From: JAIBJN01 sp963838795
Lineage (GTDB): Bacteria > Actinomycetota > Thermoleophilia > Gaiellales > Gaiellaceae
Assembly: GCA_963838795.1 (NCBI GenBank)
Contig: CAWISL010000010.1
Span: forward strand, 248,001 to 312,000
Direction: 5' to 3'
DNA length: 64,000 bases
Part shown: positions 6,873 to 15,533 of the stretch, in pieces
Numbering within the stretch: position 1 is the first letter of the stretch
Layout of the letters: every line of letters starts with the position of its first letter
The notes under the pieces: model-generated
Databases searched by the model: none
Seen by the model: only the letters and a program-made list of their open reading frames with translations
Told to the model about the DNA's origin: nothing
Translations under genes and position numbers: made by a program

Positions 6873-8387
6873 TTAGTCAGCGGCGGAAACGGCGCGCGGC
6901 GTCCCGACGCGCTCGGAGGCGTTCGACTCGGGCTGCACGTTGCCGAGGATGGCCTCCAGCTCCTGCCGGTTGAGCGTCTCCTTTTCGAGCAGCTCGGCGG
7001 TGATCCGGTCGAGCGTGCTCCGGTGCTTGGAGATGAGTCGCACCGTCTCGGCGTAGGCCTGGTCGGTGAGACGCGCCTGCTCGTCGTCGCGCAGGCGCTT
7101 CGTCTCCTCGGAGAGGGCGTAGTTGTCGGCTCGCAGCGTGCGCGAGGAGACCTCGTCGCCCATCCCGTACTCGAAGATCATCGCCCGCGCGATCGCGGTC
7201 ACGCGCTCGAGGTCGTTGGAGGCCCCGTTCGTGACGGCTCCGAAGACGATCTGCTCGGCCGCGCGGCCGCCCAGGAGCACCTTCATGCGATCAACCAGCT
7301 CCTCCTTGGTCGAGAGGAACCGGTCCTCCTGCGGCGTGTGCAACGTGTACCCGAGCGCGAGGCCGCGCGAGACGATGGTCACCTTCTGGACGGGCTGTGG
7401 CTCGCCCACCAGATGCGACATGAGCGCGTGGCCGGCCTCGTGGTAGGCGACGACGCGCTTTTCCTTCTCGGTCATCGTCTTGCGCTGCTGGAGGCCCGCG
7501 ACGACGCGCTCGAACGCGTCGTCGAAGTCCTTGTTGCGAATGTGATTCTGGCCCTCGCGGCCCGCGAAGATGGCCGCCTCGTTGCAGAGGTTCGCGAGGT
7601 CGGCGCCGGTCAGCCCGGCGGTCTGGCGCGCGAGCCCGGCGAGATCGACGTCCGGGGCCAGCGGCTTGCCTCGGGTGTGGACGCCCAGGATCGCCTCGCG
7701 GCCGGCGAGGTCCGGCTCGCCGACGAGGATCTGGCGATCGAACCGACCCGGGCGCAGGAGCGCGGGGTCGAGATCCTCGAGCCGGTTCGAGGCGGCGATG
7801 ATGACGACCTGCTCGCTGTAGTTGAAGCCGTCCAGCTCGACCAGCAGCTGATTCAGCGTCTGGTCGTGCTCGCGGTTGAAGCTCGACCCGCTCCGGCGCA
7901 TGCCGACCGCGTCGAGCTCGTCGATGAAGACGATCGCGGGTGCATGCTTGCGGGCGCGATCGAAGAGCTTCCGAATGCGTGCAGCGCCCAGCCCGGCGAA
8001 CATCTCCACGAACGCGGAGGCGCTCTGGGAGTAGAAGGTGGAGCGGGAGGCGTGGGCGACCGCCTTGGCAAGAAGCGTCTTCCCGGTACCGGGCGGCCCG
8101 TAGAGGAGGATTCCTTTCGGCACGCGCGCGCCCAGCTTGGAGAAGCGGCGCGGGTCCCGCAGAAAGTCGACGACCTCCTGCAGCTCGGCGGCGGCATCAT
8201 CGACGCCGGCGATGTCGTTCCAGGTCACGGACGACTTCGACGACGGCTCCACCTCAGTGGGCCGCACGCGCGGCATCAGCGAGAGCGACTTCCAGATCAG
8301 GTAGACGATCAGCCCGAGGAAGATCAGGGGCAGCCACGTGAGGGCGATCCCTGGAAGATCGTTGAGGAAGTTCGCGAGCCAGTCCAC
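6873..8387 (-). CDS. ftsH: FtsH-type AAA+ zinc metalloprotease, short N-terminus
   Basis: The 504-residue membrane protease has one membrane helix (about 14-34) followed directly by the AAA+ domain. The AAA+ domain has Walker A GPPGTGKT (97-104), pore loop FVEMFAG (126-132), Walker B IVFIDELDA (152-160) and an SRH with LLRPGRFDR. The M41 protease domain has the zinc motif HEAGH (316-320). Normal FtsH is 600-700 residues with two membrane helices around a periplasmic domain; both the first helix and that domain are absent. The rest is intact, so it should unfold and degrade proteins from the cytoplasmic face. GTG start. Likely a second copy beside a full-length FtsH elsewhere (inference). Confidence 0.88.
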   Translation of the reverse strand: MDWLANFLNDLPGIALTWLPLIFLGLIVYLIWKSLSLMPRVRPTEVEPSSKSSVTWNDIAGVDDAAAELQEVVDFLRDPRRFSKLGARVPKGILLYGPPGTGKTLLAKAVAHASRSTFYSQSASAFVEMFAGLGAARIRKLFDRARKHAPAIVFIDELDAVGMRRSGSSFNREHDQTLNQLLVELDGFNYSEQVVIIAASNRLEDLDPALLRPGRFDRQILVGEPDLAGREAILGVHTRGKPLAPDVDLAGLARQTAGLTGADLANLCNEAAIFAGREGQNHIRNKDFDDAFERVVAGLQQRKTMTEKEKRVVAYHEAGHALMSHLVGEPQPVQKVTIVSRGLALGYTLHTPQEDRFLSTKEELVDRMKVLLGGRAAEQIVFGAVTNGASNDLERVTAIARAMIFEYGMGDEVSSRTLRADNYALSEETKRLRDDEQARLTDQAYAETVRLISKHRSTLDRITAELLEKETLNRQELEAILGNVQPESNASERVGTPRAVSAAD

Positions 8388-8432
8388 CCGCCGCTTGCAT
8401 CGGCAGCCGTGGCGGAAAGCTGAAGGACCGCT

Positions 8433-9500
8433 CTAGTCGACGAGCTCGAGCCGCGGATTCGGTCGGTAGGTGCGGCCCACCTTGGCCGCAGGGAGGCCGT
8501 CCGCGAGGACGATGTCGGCGGTGAAGTCGTTGTCGCCGCGGATGAGCGACGAGCCGACGCCGTAGGAGTCGACGGGCACGTCCTTCGCCTCGAACTCTCG
8601 GATGCGGTCGACGTCGAAGCCGCCCGAGACGACGATCTTCACGCGCTCGAAGCCGTTCTCGTCGAGCGCGTCGCGCACCTTGCGGACGAGGCGCTCGTTG
8701 ACGCCACGGGGATCGAAGTCCCCCATCTCATGCCACAGGGAGCGGTCGACGAGCGTTCGCGACGTGTCGAGGCGGACGCCCCAGAGCCGCTCGCCCATGG
8801 CGCGCGCGACCTCCAACGACGTGCGCACCGAATCGTTCTCGAAGTCGACGAGGACGACGACGTTCACGTCCTCCGAGGCCGACTCGGCGAACTTGGTGGC
8901 GGCGAGGACGGTGTTTCCGCCGTAGGCGGCGATGAGCGCGTGCGGGACGGTGCCGATGCCCCGGCCACCCCACCAGGAAGCCTGCGCGTCCGTGGAGACG
9001 CCGATCGCTCCGGCCACGTGGGCGGCGTACCCGTCGCCGGTCTGCACCCGGTGGTGGTCGTGGCGCGCCGGGAAGAAGAGGATCGGCTTCCCACGGGCGG
9101 CCTCGACGACGCGGCGGACGTTCGTCGAAACGAGTGTTCGCCGGGCAAGTACACCCAGGTATGGCGTCTCGAGGTGCGCGAAGAGCGTGTAGTCACCCTC
9201 GATCGCCATCACGGTCTCCCAGGGACCGACCTCGTCGCCGTCGTAGAGCGCGTGCACCGTGAGCTCGTCCCAGTCGTCGGCGCACAGCTTGAGGATGGCG
9301 ATCGCCTCGTCCATTCCGCCCAGCACCGCGTGCTGCTTCTGGAAGACCTGCATCACCACCCGCGGATGCCTTCCGTCCCGAAGCAGCGTCTCGCGCGCGT
9401 GGTTGAAGTAGACGTCGGTGTAGTAGCCCTCCCGCATCTTTTCGACCGGGAGGTCGAAGATCTCAGGCGGGAGGCGCCGCTTCTGTGTCGAGAGGGCCAT
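8433..9500 (-). CDS. Nicotinate phosphoribosyltransferase-like enzyme
   Basis: The 355-residue product belongs to the nicotinate/quinolinate phosphoribosyltransferase superfamily, which makes nicotinate mononucleotide from nicotinate and PRPP for NAD salvage. Typical segments are EGYYTDVYFNHARETL near the N-terminus, HDHHRVQTGDGY in the middle, VLVDFENDSV, WGVRLDTSRTL and the phosphate-binding VVSGGFDVDRI with YGVGSSL near the C-terminus. The length matches the short, archaeal-like NAPRTase group. The start overlaps the end of the DUF1385 gene by 38 bases; a later start is possible but would remove conserved LPPEIFDLPVEKM. Confidence 0.82.
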   Translation of the reverse strand: MALSTQKRRLPPEIFDLPVEKMREGYYTDVYFNHARETLLRDGRHPRVVMQVFQKQHAVLGGMDEAIAILKLCADDWDELTVHALYDGDEVGPWETVMAIEGDYTLFAHLETPYLGVLARRTLVSTNVRRVVEAARGKPILFFPARHDHHRVQTGDGYAAHVAGAIGVSTDAQASWWGGRGIGTVPHALIAAYGGNTVLAATKFAESASEDVNVVVLVDFENDSVRTSLEVARAMGERLWGVRLDTSRTLVDRSLWHEMGDFDPRGVNERLVRKVRDALDENGFERVKIVVSGGFDVDRIREFEAKDVPVDSYGVGSSLIRGDNDFTADIVLADGLPAAKVGRTYRPNPRLELVD

Positions 9501-10278
9501 TTGCAGGGGACTCTAGATCGAGACACGCGGCCAAGGCCGCGTTGGCCACCTCGAGCTGCTCGGCGGAGGGCTCTGCCGTGACGAGCCGCTGCTGGAGCTC
9601 ATGGCCGGGCCGGGCAAGCGCGCGGGCAACGGGATGGCGCTCGTTGGCCACCATCCAGGAGAAGACCTCGACGGCCGCGGCGACCGAGCCGACGCCGGCG
9701 GCCGCGCGGGCGACCGGGCGCAGGTGACGAGGGGCCCGCGCGGCGAGCGCGCTCCCGACCGCGGTGGTCGCCAGGAGCGGCCCGATCATGTGCGAGCCGC
9801 AGCGCTCGTGCTCGCGCGTGCGGGGGGCCCCGTGCTCGTAGCTCCCGATCGAGATGTGCTCGGCGCCGTGGTATTCGGCGAGCGCGGTGCCGCGAAGCGC
9901 GACCACCGCCGGCCCCAGGGCGAGCAGCGCGGCCAGGGACTCCTGGGCGAGCGGCGAGAAGCGCGTGCGTCGCACGGCCTGGATGGCCACGATGCTTCCC
10001 GCCATCGCGCCGAGGACGCCGGGCCGCTGGAAGGGCAGCCTCGCCTCGGGAAGCCGGCGGCGCACCTCGGGGAGCAGGGCGAAGATCTCGGCCACCCGCG
10101 CCGGCCCGCGCACGAGGCGGTTCGTGACGTCGGCCGCACGCACCGGCTTCAACCCCGAGGCGACCTTCAGCTCGCCGTCGTCCGTGCGAACCGCGCAGGA
10201 CCAGTGGCGCGGCCCGTGCACGAGCACCCCGTTGGCGAGCGCCATTCCGCCCAGTCGGATCTGCGGCTTCGGGCTCAC
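9463..10278 (-). CDS. DUF1385 family membrane protein (YqhQ-like)
   Basis: The 271-residue protein shows DUF1385 hallmarks: RLGGMALANGVLVHGPRHW near the N-terminus and AEYHGAEHISIGSYEHG in the middle, then GSHMIGPLLATTAVGS. It is predicted to be membrane-associated with several hydrophobic segments. The family has no settled biochemical function. The GTG start overlaps the stop of the upstream M20 peptidase gene as GTGA. Together with the phosphoribosyltransferase it forms a leftward operon. Confidence 0.8.
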   Translation of the reverse strand: MSPKPQIRLGGMALANGVLVHGPRHWSCAVRTDDGELKVASGLKPVRAADVTNRLVRGPARVAEIFALLPEVRRRLPEARLPFQRPGVLGAMAGSIVAIQAVRRTRFSPLAQESLAALLALGPAVVALRGTALAEYHGAEHISIGSYEHGAPRTREHERCGSHMIGPLLATTAVGSALAARAPRHLRPVARAAAGVGSVAAAVEVFSWMVANERHPVARALARPGHELQQRLVTAEPSAEQLEVANAALAACLDLESPANGPLDTEAAPPA

Positions 10279-11573
10279 CGTCCCACAGTAGCTGCAACGT
10301 GGCGGAGGAACCGCACTCCCAGCTCGAGGTCCTCGACGGCGATCCGCTCGTCCGCCGAGTGAATCAGCCGGGCCGCCAGCTCGGGGTCCATCGTGCGCAT
10401 CGGGAAGAAGCCGTAGGCGACCGTTCCGAACGCCTGGCGGAGGAAGTGGCTGTCGGTGAAGCCGGGCGAGACGACGGGGACGAGCTCAGCGCCGGGATCG
10501 GTCTCGGCGAGAAAGGACTCGATCGCGTCCCAAAGCGGTGTCCCGAGCGGCGAGCCCGTGCCGCCGATGGCCTCCATCCACTCCAGTTCGTAGGAGTCCT
10601 CGCCGAGAGCGGCGCGGATCGCCGGCTCCACGCCCGCCGGCGTGTCCCCGGGCAGCAGGCGACAGTCGCAGACCACCTCGCAGAGGCCCGGGATGACGTT
10701 TGTGCGCTCGGAGGAGGCCGAGATGATCGTCGGCGAGATCGCGAAGCCGAGCATCGGCTCGACCATCTGGCGCACGTCCGGCGGCAGGCTCGCGACGGCG
10801 CGGTCCAGCTCGGCCCGTGACGGAACCTCGCCGAGCCTCGCGAAGAGCGCCTCGGTCTCCGGGATCAGACGTGGCGGCTGGCGCAGCTCGGCCACGCGCT
10901 CGATCAGCCGCGCTGCCCGCACCAGCGCGTTGTCGGCGATCCCGGGCATGGAGGCGTGGCCGCTGCGGCCGCGCACCTCGAGCCGAAACGGCGCGCTCAT
11001 CTTCTCGGCGGTCGTGCAAAGGTAGGCATTCCGGTCCCCGATCGCGACACGTTCCCCGCCGCCCTCGTTCACGCAGTAGTCCGTCCGCACGGCGTCGGGA
11101 TGGGCACGGCAGAGCCATGACAGGCCGACGTCGACCCCGACCTCCTCGTCGGCGGTCGCCGCGAAGACGAGATCGCCGGCCGGCTCGAAGCCTTCCCGGG
11201 CGAGCGTCGCGATCGCGGTCGCAGCGGCGGCAACGTGGCCCTTCATGTCCAGCGCGCCACGGCCCCACACGCACGCGTCGAGGAGCTCGCCCGACCAGGG
11301 GCTCACCGACCACTCGGCCTGGTCGGCGACGACCGTGTCGGTGTGCGAGAGAAGGAGCAGGCTCGGCCCCTCGCCTCGTCCCGGAAGCCGCGCGACGAGA
11401 TTGGCGCGCTCGGGCTCGAGCGCGTAGAGCTCACACGAGACACCGGAACGTTCGAGATAGGCGCGCAGGAGCTCCGCCGCCATCGTCTCGTTTCCCGGCG
11501 GGTTGACGGTGTTCAGGCGCAGCAGCTCCTGGAGGAGCTCGACCGCTTCGTTCCGGAGGGTCGTGGTCGCCAT
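10275..11573 (-). CDS. M20 family metallopeptidase / deacylase
   Basis: A 432-residue M20-type hydrolase (ArgE/DapE/CPG2 superfamily). Metal and catalytic segments are in order: LLLLSHTDTVV (His and Asp), WGRGALDMKGH (bridging Asp), FAATADEEVG (Glu-Glu pair) and TDSHFLRQAFG (late His). The dimerisation domain contains GRSGHASMPGIADNA. It probably cleaves a peptide or N-acyl amino acid in the cytoplasm; the substrate cannot be read from sequence. It is divergent from rarA, with 26 bases between starts. Confidence 0.85.
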   Translation of the reverse strand: MATTTLRNEAVELLQELLRLNTVNPPGNETMAAELLRAYLERSGVSCELYALEPERANLVARLPGRGEGPSLLLLSHTDTVVADQAEWSVSPWSGELLDACVWGRGALDMKGHVAAAATAIATLAREGFEPAGDLVFAATADEEVGVDVGLSWLCRAHPDAVRTDYCVNEGGGERVAIGDRNAYLCTTAEKMSAPFRLEVRGRSGHASMPGIADNALVRAARLIERVAELRQPPRLIPETEALFARLGEVPSRAELDRAVASLPPDVRQMVEPMLGFAISPTIISASSERTNVIPGLCEVVCDCRLLPGDTPAGVEPAIRAALGEDSYELEWMEAIGGTGSPLGTPLWDAIESFLAETDPGAELVPVVSPGFTDSHFLRQAFGTVAYGFFPMRTMDPELAARLIHSADERIAVEDLELGVRFLRHVAATVGR

Positions 11574-11587
11574 GTCCCGGCGGCGAG

Positions 11588-11593
11588 CATACT
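11588..11593 (+). promoter_or_regulatory. -10-like element before rarA
   Basis: CATACT ends six bases before GTG 11600, at the same spacing as the other leaderless-type promoters in the window. The first base deviates from TANNNT. Confidence 0.3.
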
Positions 11594-11599
11594 GGTCCC

Positions 11600-12841
11600 G
11601 TGAGCGACCTCTTCTCCGATGCCGCCGAGGCGCGCGCGCCCGAGGTGGCGCCGCTGGCGGCCCGGTTGCGCCCCGAACGGCTGGAGGACTTCGTCGGGCA
11701 GAGCGAGATCGTCGGCCCCGGCTCGGCGCTCGCGCGGGCGATCGCCGAGGACCGGGTCGGCTCCGTGATCTTCTACGGGCCGCCGGGAAGCGGGAAGACG
11801 ACCCTCGCGCGGATCATCGCCGGGACGACCGGGGCCGACTTCGAGGAGCTGTCCGCCGTCTCGGCCTCGGTCGCGGACGTTCGGGCGGTGCTCGCGCGGG
11901 CCAGGGAGCAGCTGGGATCGGCGGGGCGCCGGACGATTCTCTTCCTCGACGAGATCCACCGCTTCAACAAGGCGCAGCAGGACGCGCTCCTGCCGGCGGT
12001 CGAGTCCGGGCTCCTGACACTGATCGGGGCGACCACGGAGAACCCGTACTTCGAGGTCAACTCGGCCCTCCTCTCGCGCACGCAGGTCTACGAGCTGCAG
12101 CCGCTGGGGCGGGAGGAGGTGGCGGTCATCGTCCGCCGCGGCGCGGAGAGCCTAAGCGCCTCGCTCTCGGACGAGCTGCTCGACCTGATCGCCGTGAAGG
12201 CCGGCGGGGACGGCCGGGCGGGGCTCAGCATCCTCGAGCTGGCGTGGTCGACGGCGCAGTCCGAGGGCGTGGAGCTCGAGCCCCGGCACGTCCAGGACGC
12301 GGCGCGGCGGCGGCCGGTCGTCTACGACAAGGGCGGGGACGCGCACTACGACTTCACGTCGGCCTTCATCAAGTCGATCCGTGGCTCCGACCCCGACGCG
12401 GCCCTCTACTACCTGGCGGCGATGCTCGAGGGGGGTGAGGATCCGCGCTTTATCGCGCGGCGGCTGATCGTTCACGCGTCTGAGGACGTCGGCATGGCCG
12501 ACTCGCAGGCCCTCCTCGTGGCAGCCGCAGCGGCGCATGCGGTCGAGCACGTGGGCCTTCCCGAAGCTCAGCTCAACCTCGCGCATGCGACGATCTATCT
12601 CGCCACGGCGCCGAAGTCGAACGCGGTGCTGAAGGCGATCGGCGCCGCACGAAGCGACGTGCGCGAGCGGGGCGCGATCCGTCCGCCGAAGTCGCTCCGG
12701 GACACGCACTACCGTGGCGCCCAGAAGCTCGGTCACGGCGAGGGCTACGTCTACCCGCCCGACGACCCGGCGGGCTACGACGTCGACCACCTCCCAGAGG
12801 AGCTCCGCGGCCGCCGCTACTACGAGCCGCCCGGCGAGTAA
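11600..12841 (+). CDS. rarA: Replication-associated recombination protein RarA (AAA+ ATPase)
   Basis: The 413-residue product has the RarA/MgsA layout: PLAARLRPERLEDFVGQ, Walker A FYGPPGSGKTT, Walker B LFLDEIHRFNKAQQDALL, sensor 1 IGATTENPYFEV and the C-terminal tetramerisation domain with DAHYDFTSAFIKSIRGSD and ALYYLAAMLEGGED. RarA works at stalled replication forks with SSB and RecQ-type proteins in the cytoplasm. The length is typical (about 420-450). GTG start with no Shine-Dalgarno sequence. It is monocistronic, divergent from the peptidase operon. Confidence 0.92.
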   Translation: MSDLFSDAAEARAPEVAPLAARLRPERLEDFVGQSEIVGPGSALARAIAEDRVGSVIFYGPPGSGKTTLARIIAGTTGADFEELSAVSASVADVRAVLARAREQLGSAGRRTILFLDEIHRFNKAQQDALLPAVESGLLTLIGATTENPYFEVNSALLSRTQVYELQPLGREEVAVIVRRGAESLSASLSDELLDLIAVKAGGDGRAGLSILELAWSTAQSEGVELEPRHVQDAARRRPVVYDKGGDAHYDFTSAFIKSIRGSDPDAALYYLAAMLEGGEDPRFIARRLIVHASEDVGMADSQALLVAAAAAHAVEHVGLPEAQLNLAHATIYLATAPKSNAVLKAIGAARSDVRERGAIRPPKSLRDTHYRGAQKLGHGEGYVYPPDDPAGYDVDHLPEELRGRRYYEPPGE

Positions 12842-12936
12842 GCACAGCCTTTCGCGCCATCCGGCGGGGACACGATGCCGTAGGTGGAAAGGGCTTGGCC
12901 GCAGGAGCAGACAGCTGAGTAGCGCGTATGGGCGGA

Positions 12937-12942
12937 TAGGCT
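12937..12942 (+). promoter_or_regulatory. -10 element, probable leaderless start for the ETF gene
   Basis: TAGGCT ends six bases before GTG 12949, with only CCCGGC between; there is no room for a ribosome-binding site. Confidence 0.5.
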
Positions 12943-12948
12943 CCCGGC

Positions 12949-14772
12949 GTGAAGATCGTCGTCCTCGTCAAGCAGGTGCCGAGCCCCCAGCACGTGCGAC
13001 TCGACCCGGATACGAGGCGGCTGGTGCGCGAGGGGGTGCCGCTCGAGCTGAACGAGTTCGACGTCTACGCGGTCACGGCGGCGATCCGGCTCCGCGACGC
13101 GCACGGCGGCGAGGTGGTGACCATGACCATGGGCCCGCCCCAGGCCGAGGAGGCGCTCCGCATGACGCTTGCCATGGGCGCCGACCGGGCCATCCACTTG
13201 AACGACGAGATCTTCGCCGTCGCCGACACGATCGGCACCTCCCGCACGCTGGCGCTGGCGGTCGACAAGGAAGGCGCCGACCTCGTCATCTGCGGCCGCA
13301 AGACGGTCGACTCCGAGACCTGGCAGGTGCCGCCGGAGGTCGCGGCGTTTCTGCGCTGGGAGCAGCTCACGAACGTCGATCGCCTGGAGCTCCTCGCCAG
13401 CGGCCTGCGTGCGCGCCGTGAGACCGACGAGGGCTACGACACATACGAGCTCGGGCTGCCGGCCGTAGTCTCGGTCACCGAAGGGGTCGACGAGGGCATC
13501 TGGCCGGCGAAGCGCGACGTCGAGGCGACCGCTACCGAGGGACGCATCGCGACCTGGACCGCCGCAGACCTCGTGAGCGACGTCGAGGAAGACGATCGCC
13601 GCTTCGGCCAGACCGGCTCGCCGACCCGTGTCCTCGCCGTCAAGGACGTCACGCCCGATCGGCATGGCGAGATCGCCCCCGACTCGGAGCAGGCCGCCTC
13701 CCGCATCCTCGAGCTGCTGGCCGAGGTAGAGGGACCGCCCACCTCGGCGTGGGAGAAGCCCCAGCGCCTCGGTGCTGAGCCTGGGCGGAGCTACGACTGC
13801 TGGACGGTCGTCGAGCTCCTCGACGGCGCTCCGCGTCGCCTCTCGCTCGAGCTCCTCGGCAAGGGCCGCGAGCTCGCGGGAAAACTGGGTGGACGCAACG
13901 TTGCGCTGATCCTCGGCAGCAACCTGGCAAACGCCGCGCACGAGTCCGTACGCCACGGCGCCGAGCGCGTCGTCCTCGTCGAGGACGCCCGCCTGGCCGA
14001 CTACCACCCGGACACGTTCGCCGCCGCGCTCCGCCGCGTCGTCGAGAGCGAGCGACCGCATGTCGTCCTGATTCCCTCGACGGCGCAGGGCCGCGATTAC
14101 GGTCCGCGCGTCGCCGGGGAGCTCGAGCTGGGGATGACCGGCGACTGCGTCGACCTCGGAATCGATCGAGCCGGGCGGCTGATCCAGTACAAGCCCGCAT
14201 ACGGAGGCAACATCGTCTCCGTGATCATGGGCGCCACCACGCCGCAGCTCGCGACCGTTCGCCCCGGCATGTTCGCGCCCGTGGAGCCGCGCGAGGACGC
14301 CGAGGCCGAGCTGATCGAGCGACCTGCGGGCGGCCTTCCCGAACCGCGAGCCCGTCTCGTCGCACGTGAGCGCGAACACGCCACCGCCGGCTACGAGCTC
14401 GATGCCGCAGACGTCTGCCTCTGCGTGGGCAAGGGCGTCGGCGGGCCGGAGGCGCTCCCGGAGATCGAGGCCCAGGCGGCCCGGCTCGGCGCGGCCGTCG
14501 GTGGAAGCCGAGACGTCACGGACGCCGGCTGGCTCCCCAAGAACCGCCAGATCGGGCTCACGGGACGGGCAATCGCGCCCCGCCTGCTTCTCGAGATCGG
14601 CGTCCGCGGGGCGTTCGAGCACAGGGTGGGCTCGGTGCGGGCCGGAGTCATCGTCGCCCTCAACTCCAACGAGCGCGCCCCAATCTTCGAGCACGCCGAC
14701 GTCGGCGTCGTCGGAGACTGGCGCCGAACGCTGCCGCCGCTCGTGGACGCGCTGGAGGGAAAGCTGCCCTGA
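12949..14772 (+). CDS. Fused electron transfer flavoprotein (beta-alpha)
   Basis: One 607-residue chain contains EtfB then EtfA. The N-terminal part (about 1-240) begins KIVVLVKQVPSPQHV and carries ICGRKTVDSETWQVPPEVA and a LPAVVSVTEG segment, as in EtfB. The C-terminal part (about 285-600) has EtfA features: RDYGPRVAGELELGMTGDC, GKGVGGPEAL, DAGWLPKNRQIGLTGR and RAGVIVALNSNERAPIFEHA with ADVGVVGDW, the FAD-binding fold. ETFs pass electrons from acyl-CoA and other dehydrogenases to the membrane quinone pool. Most bacteria encode two genes (etfB, etfA). There is no internal stop, and the linker (about 240-285) is in frame. GTG start; the hydrolase gene begins in its stop codon. Confidence 0.9.
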   Translation: MKIVVLVKQVPSPQHVRLDPDTRRLVREGVPLELNEFDVYAVTAAIRLRDAHGGEVVTMTMGPPQAEEALRMTLAMGADRAIHLNDEIFAVADTIGTSRTLALAVDKEGADLVICGRKTVDSETWQVPPEVAAFLRWEQLTNVDRLELLASGLRARRETDEGYDTYELGLPAVVSVTEGVDEGIWPAKRDVEATATEGRIATWTAADLVSDVEEDDRRFGQTGSPTRVLAVKDVTPDRHGEIAPDSEQAASRILELLAEVEGPPTSAWEKPQRLGAEPGRSYDCWTVVELLDGAPRRLSLELLGKGRELAGKLGGRNVALILGSNLANAAHESVRHGAERVVLVEDARLADYHPDTFAAALRRVVESERPHVVLIPSTAQGRDYGPRVAGELELGMTGDCVDLGIDRAGRLIQYKPAYGGNIVSVIMGATTPQLATVRPGMFAPVEPREDAEAELIERPAGGLPEPRARLVAREREHATAGYELDAADVCLCVGKGVGGPEALPEIEAQAARLGAAVGGSRDVTDAGWLPKNRQIGLTGRAIAPRLLLEIGVRGAFEHRVGSVRAGVIVALNSNERAPIFEHADVGVVGDWRRTLPPLVDALEGKLP

Positions 14773-15533
14773 GGCTGAACGAGCACGCCTGGGGCCTTGC
14801 GGGCTCCGCCTCCGTTGTCTGCCTTCACGGCGTTTGCGCACACGGGATGCGCTTCCGGCGGCTCGCCGAGGATCGGCTCGCGGATCGCTACCAGGTTCGG
14901 GCCTTCGACCTCCGGGGTCACGGCCGCTCCCGCTGGGAGGAGCCCTGGACGATCCCGCAGCACGTCGAGGACGTGCTCGAAAGCGTCAACGAGCCGGCGA
15001 TCTGGATCGGGCACAGCTTCGGCGGGCGTCTGACAGCCGAGGTGACGGCGAGACGTCCCGAGCTGGTCGAGCGGGCGATCCTGCTCGATCCTGCGCTCTG
15101 GGTGCCGCCGGACGTCGCCGAGGAGATTGCGAAGGGCGAGCTCGCAAAGACGCCGCATGCGTCCCGGGAAGAGGCTCTGCGAGCGCGAGCCGCAGGCCTC
15201 GAGCGCACCCCTCCCGAGTTCCTCGAGGAAGAGATGCAGGAGCATCTCGTCGAGCAACCGGACGGGGGCTACTTCTACCGCTATTCCCGTGAGGCCGTCG
15301 CCGAGGCCTACCGGCAGATGTCGACGCCGCCACCGGCGTGGGGGTCCCTGCGGGTGCCCACTCTCCTGGTCGTCGCCGAGCACGCCAAGCTCGTCAGCGC
15401 AGCCGAGGTCGAGCTCTACCGAACGGCCCTGGGCGAACTGCTCCACGTCGTCGTCGTCCCTGGCGGTCACATCGTCCTCTGGGACGCGTACGAGGAGACC
15501 GCCGCCGCGATCGACTCCTTCCTCGCCGGCTAG
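14769..15533 (+). CDS. Alpha/beta hydrolase, CTG start
   Basis: The oxyanion motif VVCLHGVCAHG lies upstream of the first ATG (14847), so that ATG cannot be the start. Reading back, the frame begins CTG AGG CTG AAC GAG CAC GCC TGG, i.e. (M)RLNEHAWGLAGSAS before the motif. CTG 14769 overlaps the ETF stop TGA (14770-14772) as CTGA, the same geometry as the ATGA/GTGA overlaps elsewhere. No ATG, GTG or TTG is available in frame. The 254-residue product has the nucleophile elbow WIGHSFGGR, the strand VPTLLVVAEH and catalytic His in PGGHIVLWD. The substrate is unknown. Confidence 0.8.
   Translation: MRLNEHAWGLAGSASVVCLHGVCAHGMRFRRLAEDRLADRYQVRAFDLRGHGRSRWEEPWTIPQHVEDVLESVNEPAIWIGHSFGGRLTAEVTARRPELVERAILLDPALWVPPDVAEEIAKGELAKTPHASREEALRARAAGLERTPPEFLEEEMQEHLVEQPDGGYFYRYSREAVAEAYRQMSTPPPAWGSLRVPTLLVVAEHAKLVSAAEVELYRTALGELLHVVVVPGGHIVLWDAYEETAAAIDSFLAG

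Noticed and set aside
6309..8423. 704-residue open frame on the plus strand
   Set aside because: Antisense to ftsH and the epimerase gene; sequence is low-complexity Arg/Glu/Val-rich with no family pattern.
12842..12948. Cys-containing minus-strand tail (SAVCSCGQALSTYGIV) as a small gene
   Set aside because: No start codon near it and it is only the end of the long antisense frame over the ETF gene.
12820..14841. 673-residue open frame on the minus strand
   Set aside because: It is fully antisense to the fused ETF gene, whose motifs are clear. Long antisense frames are expected with this codon bias.
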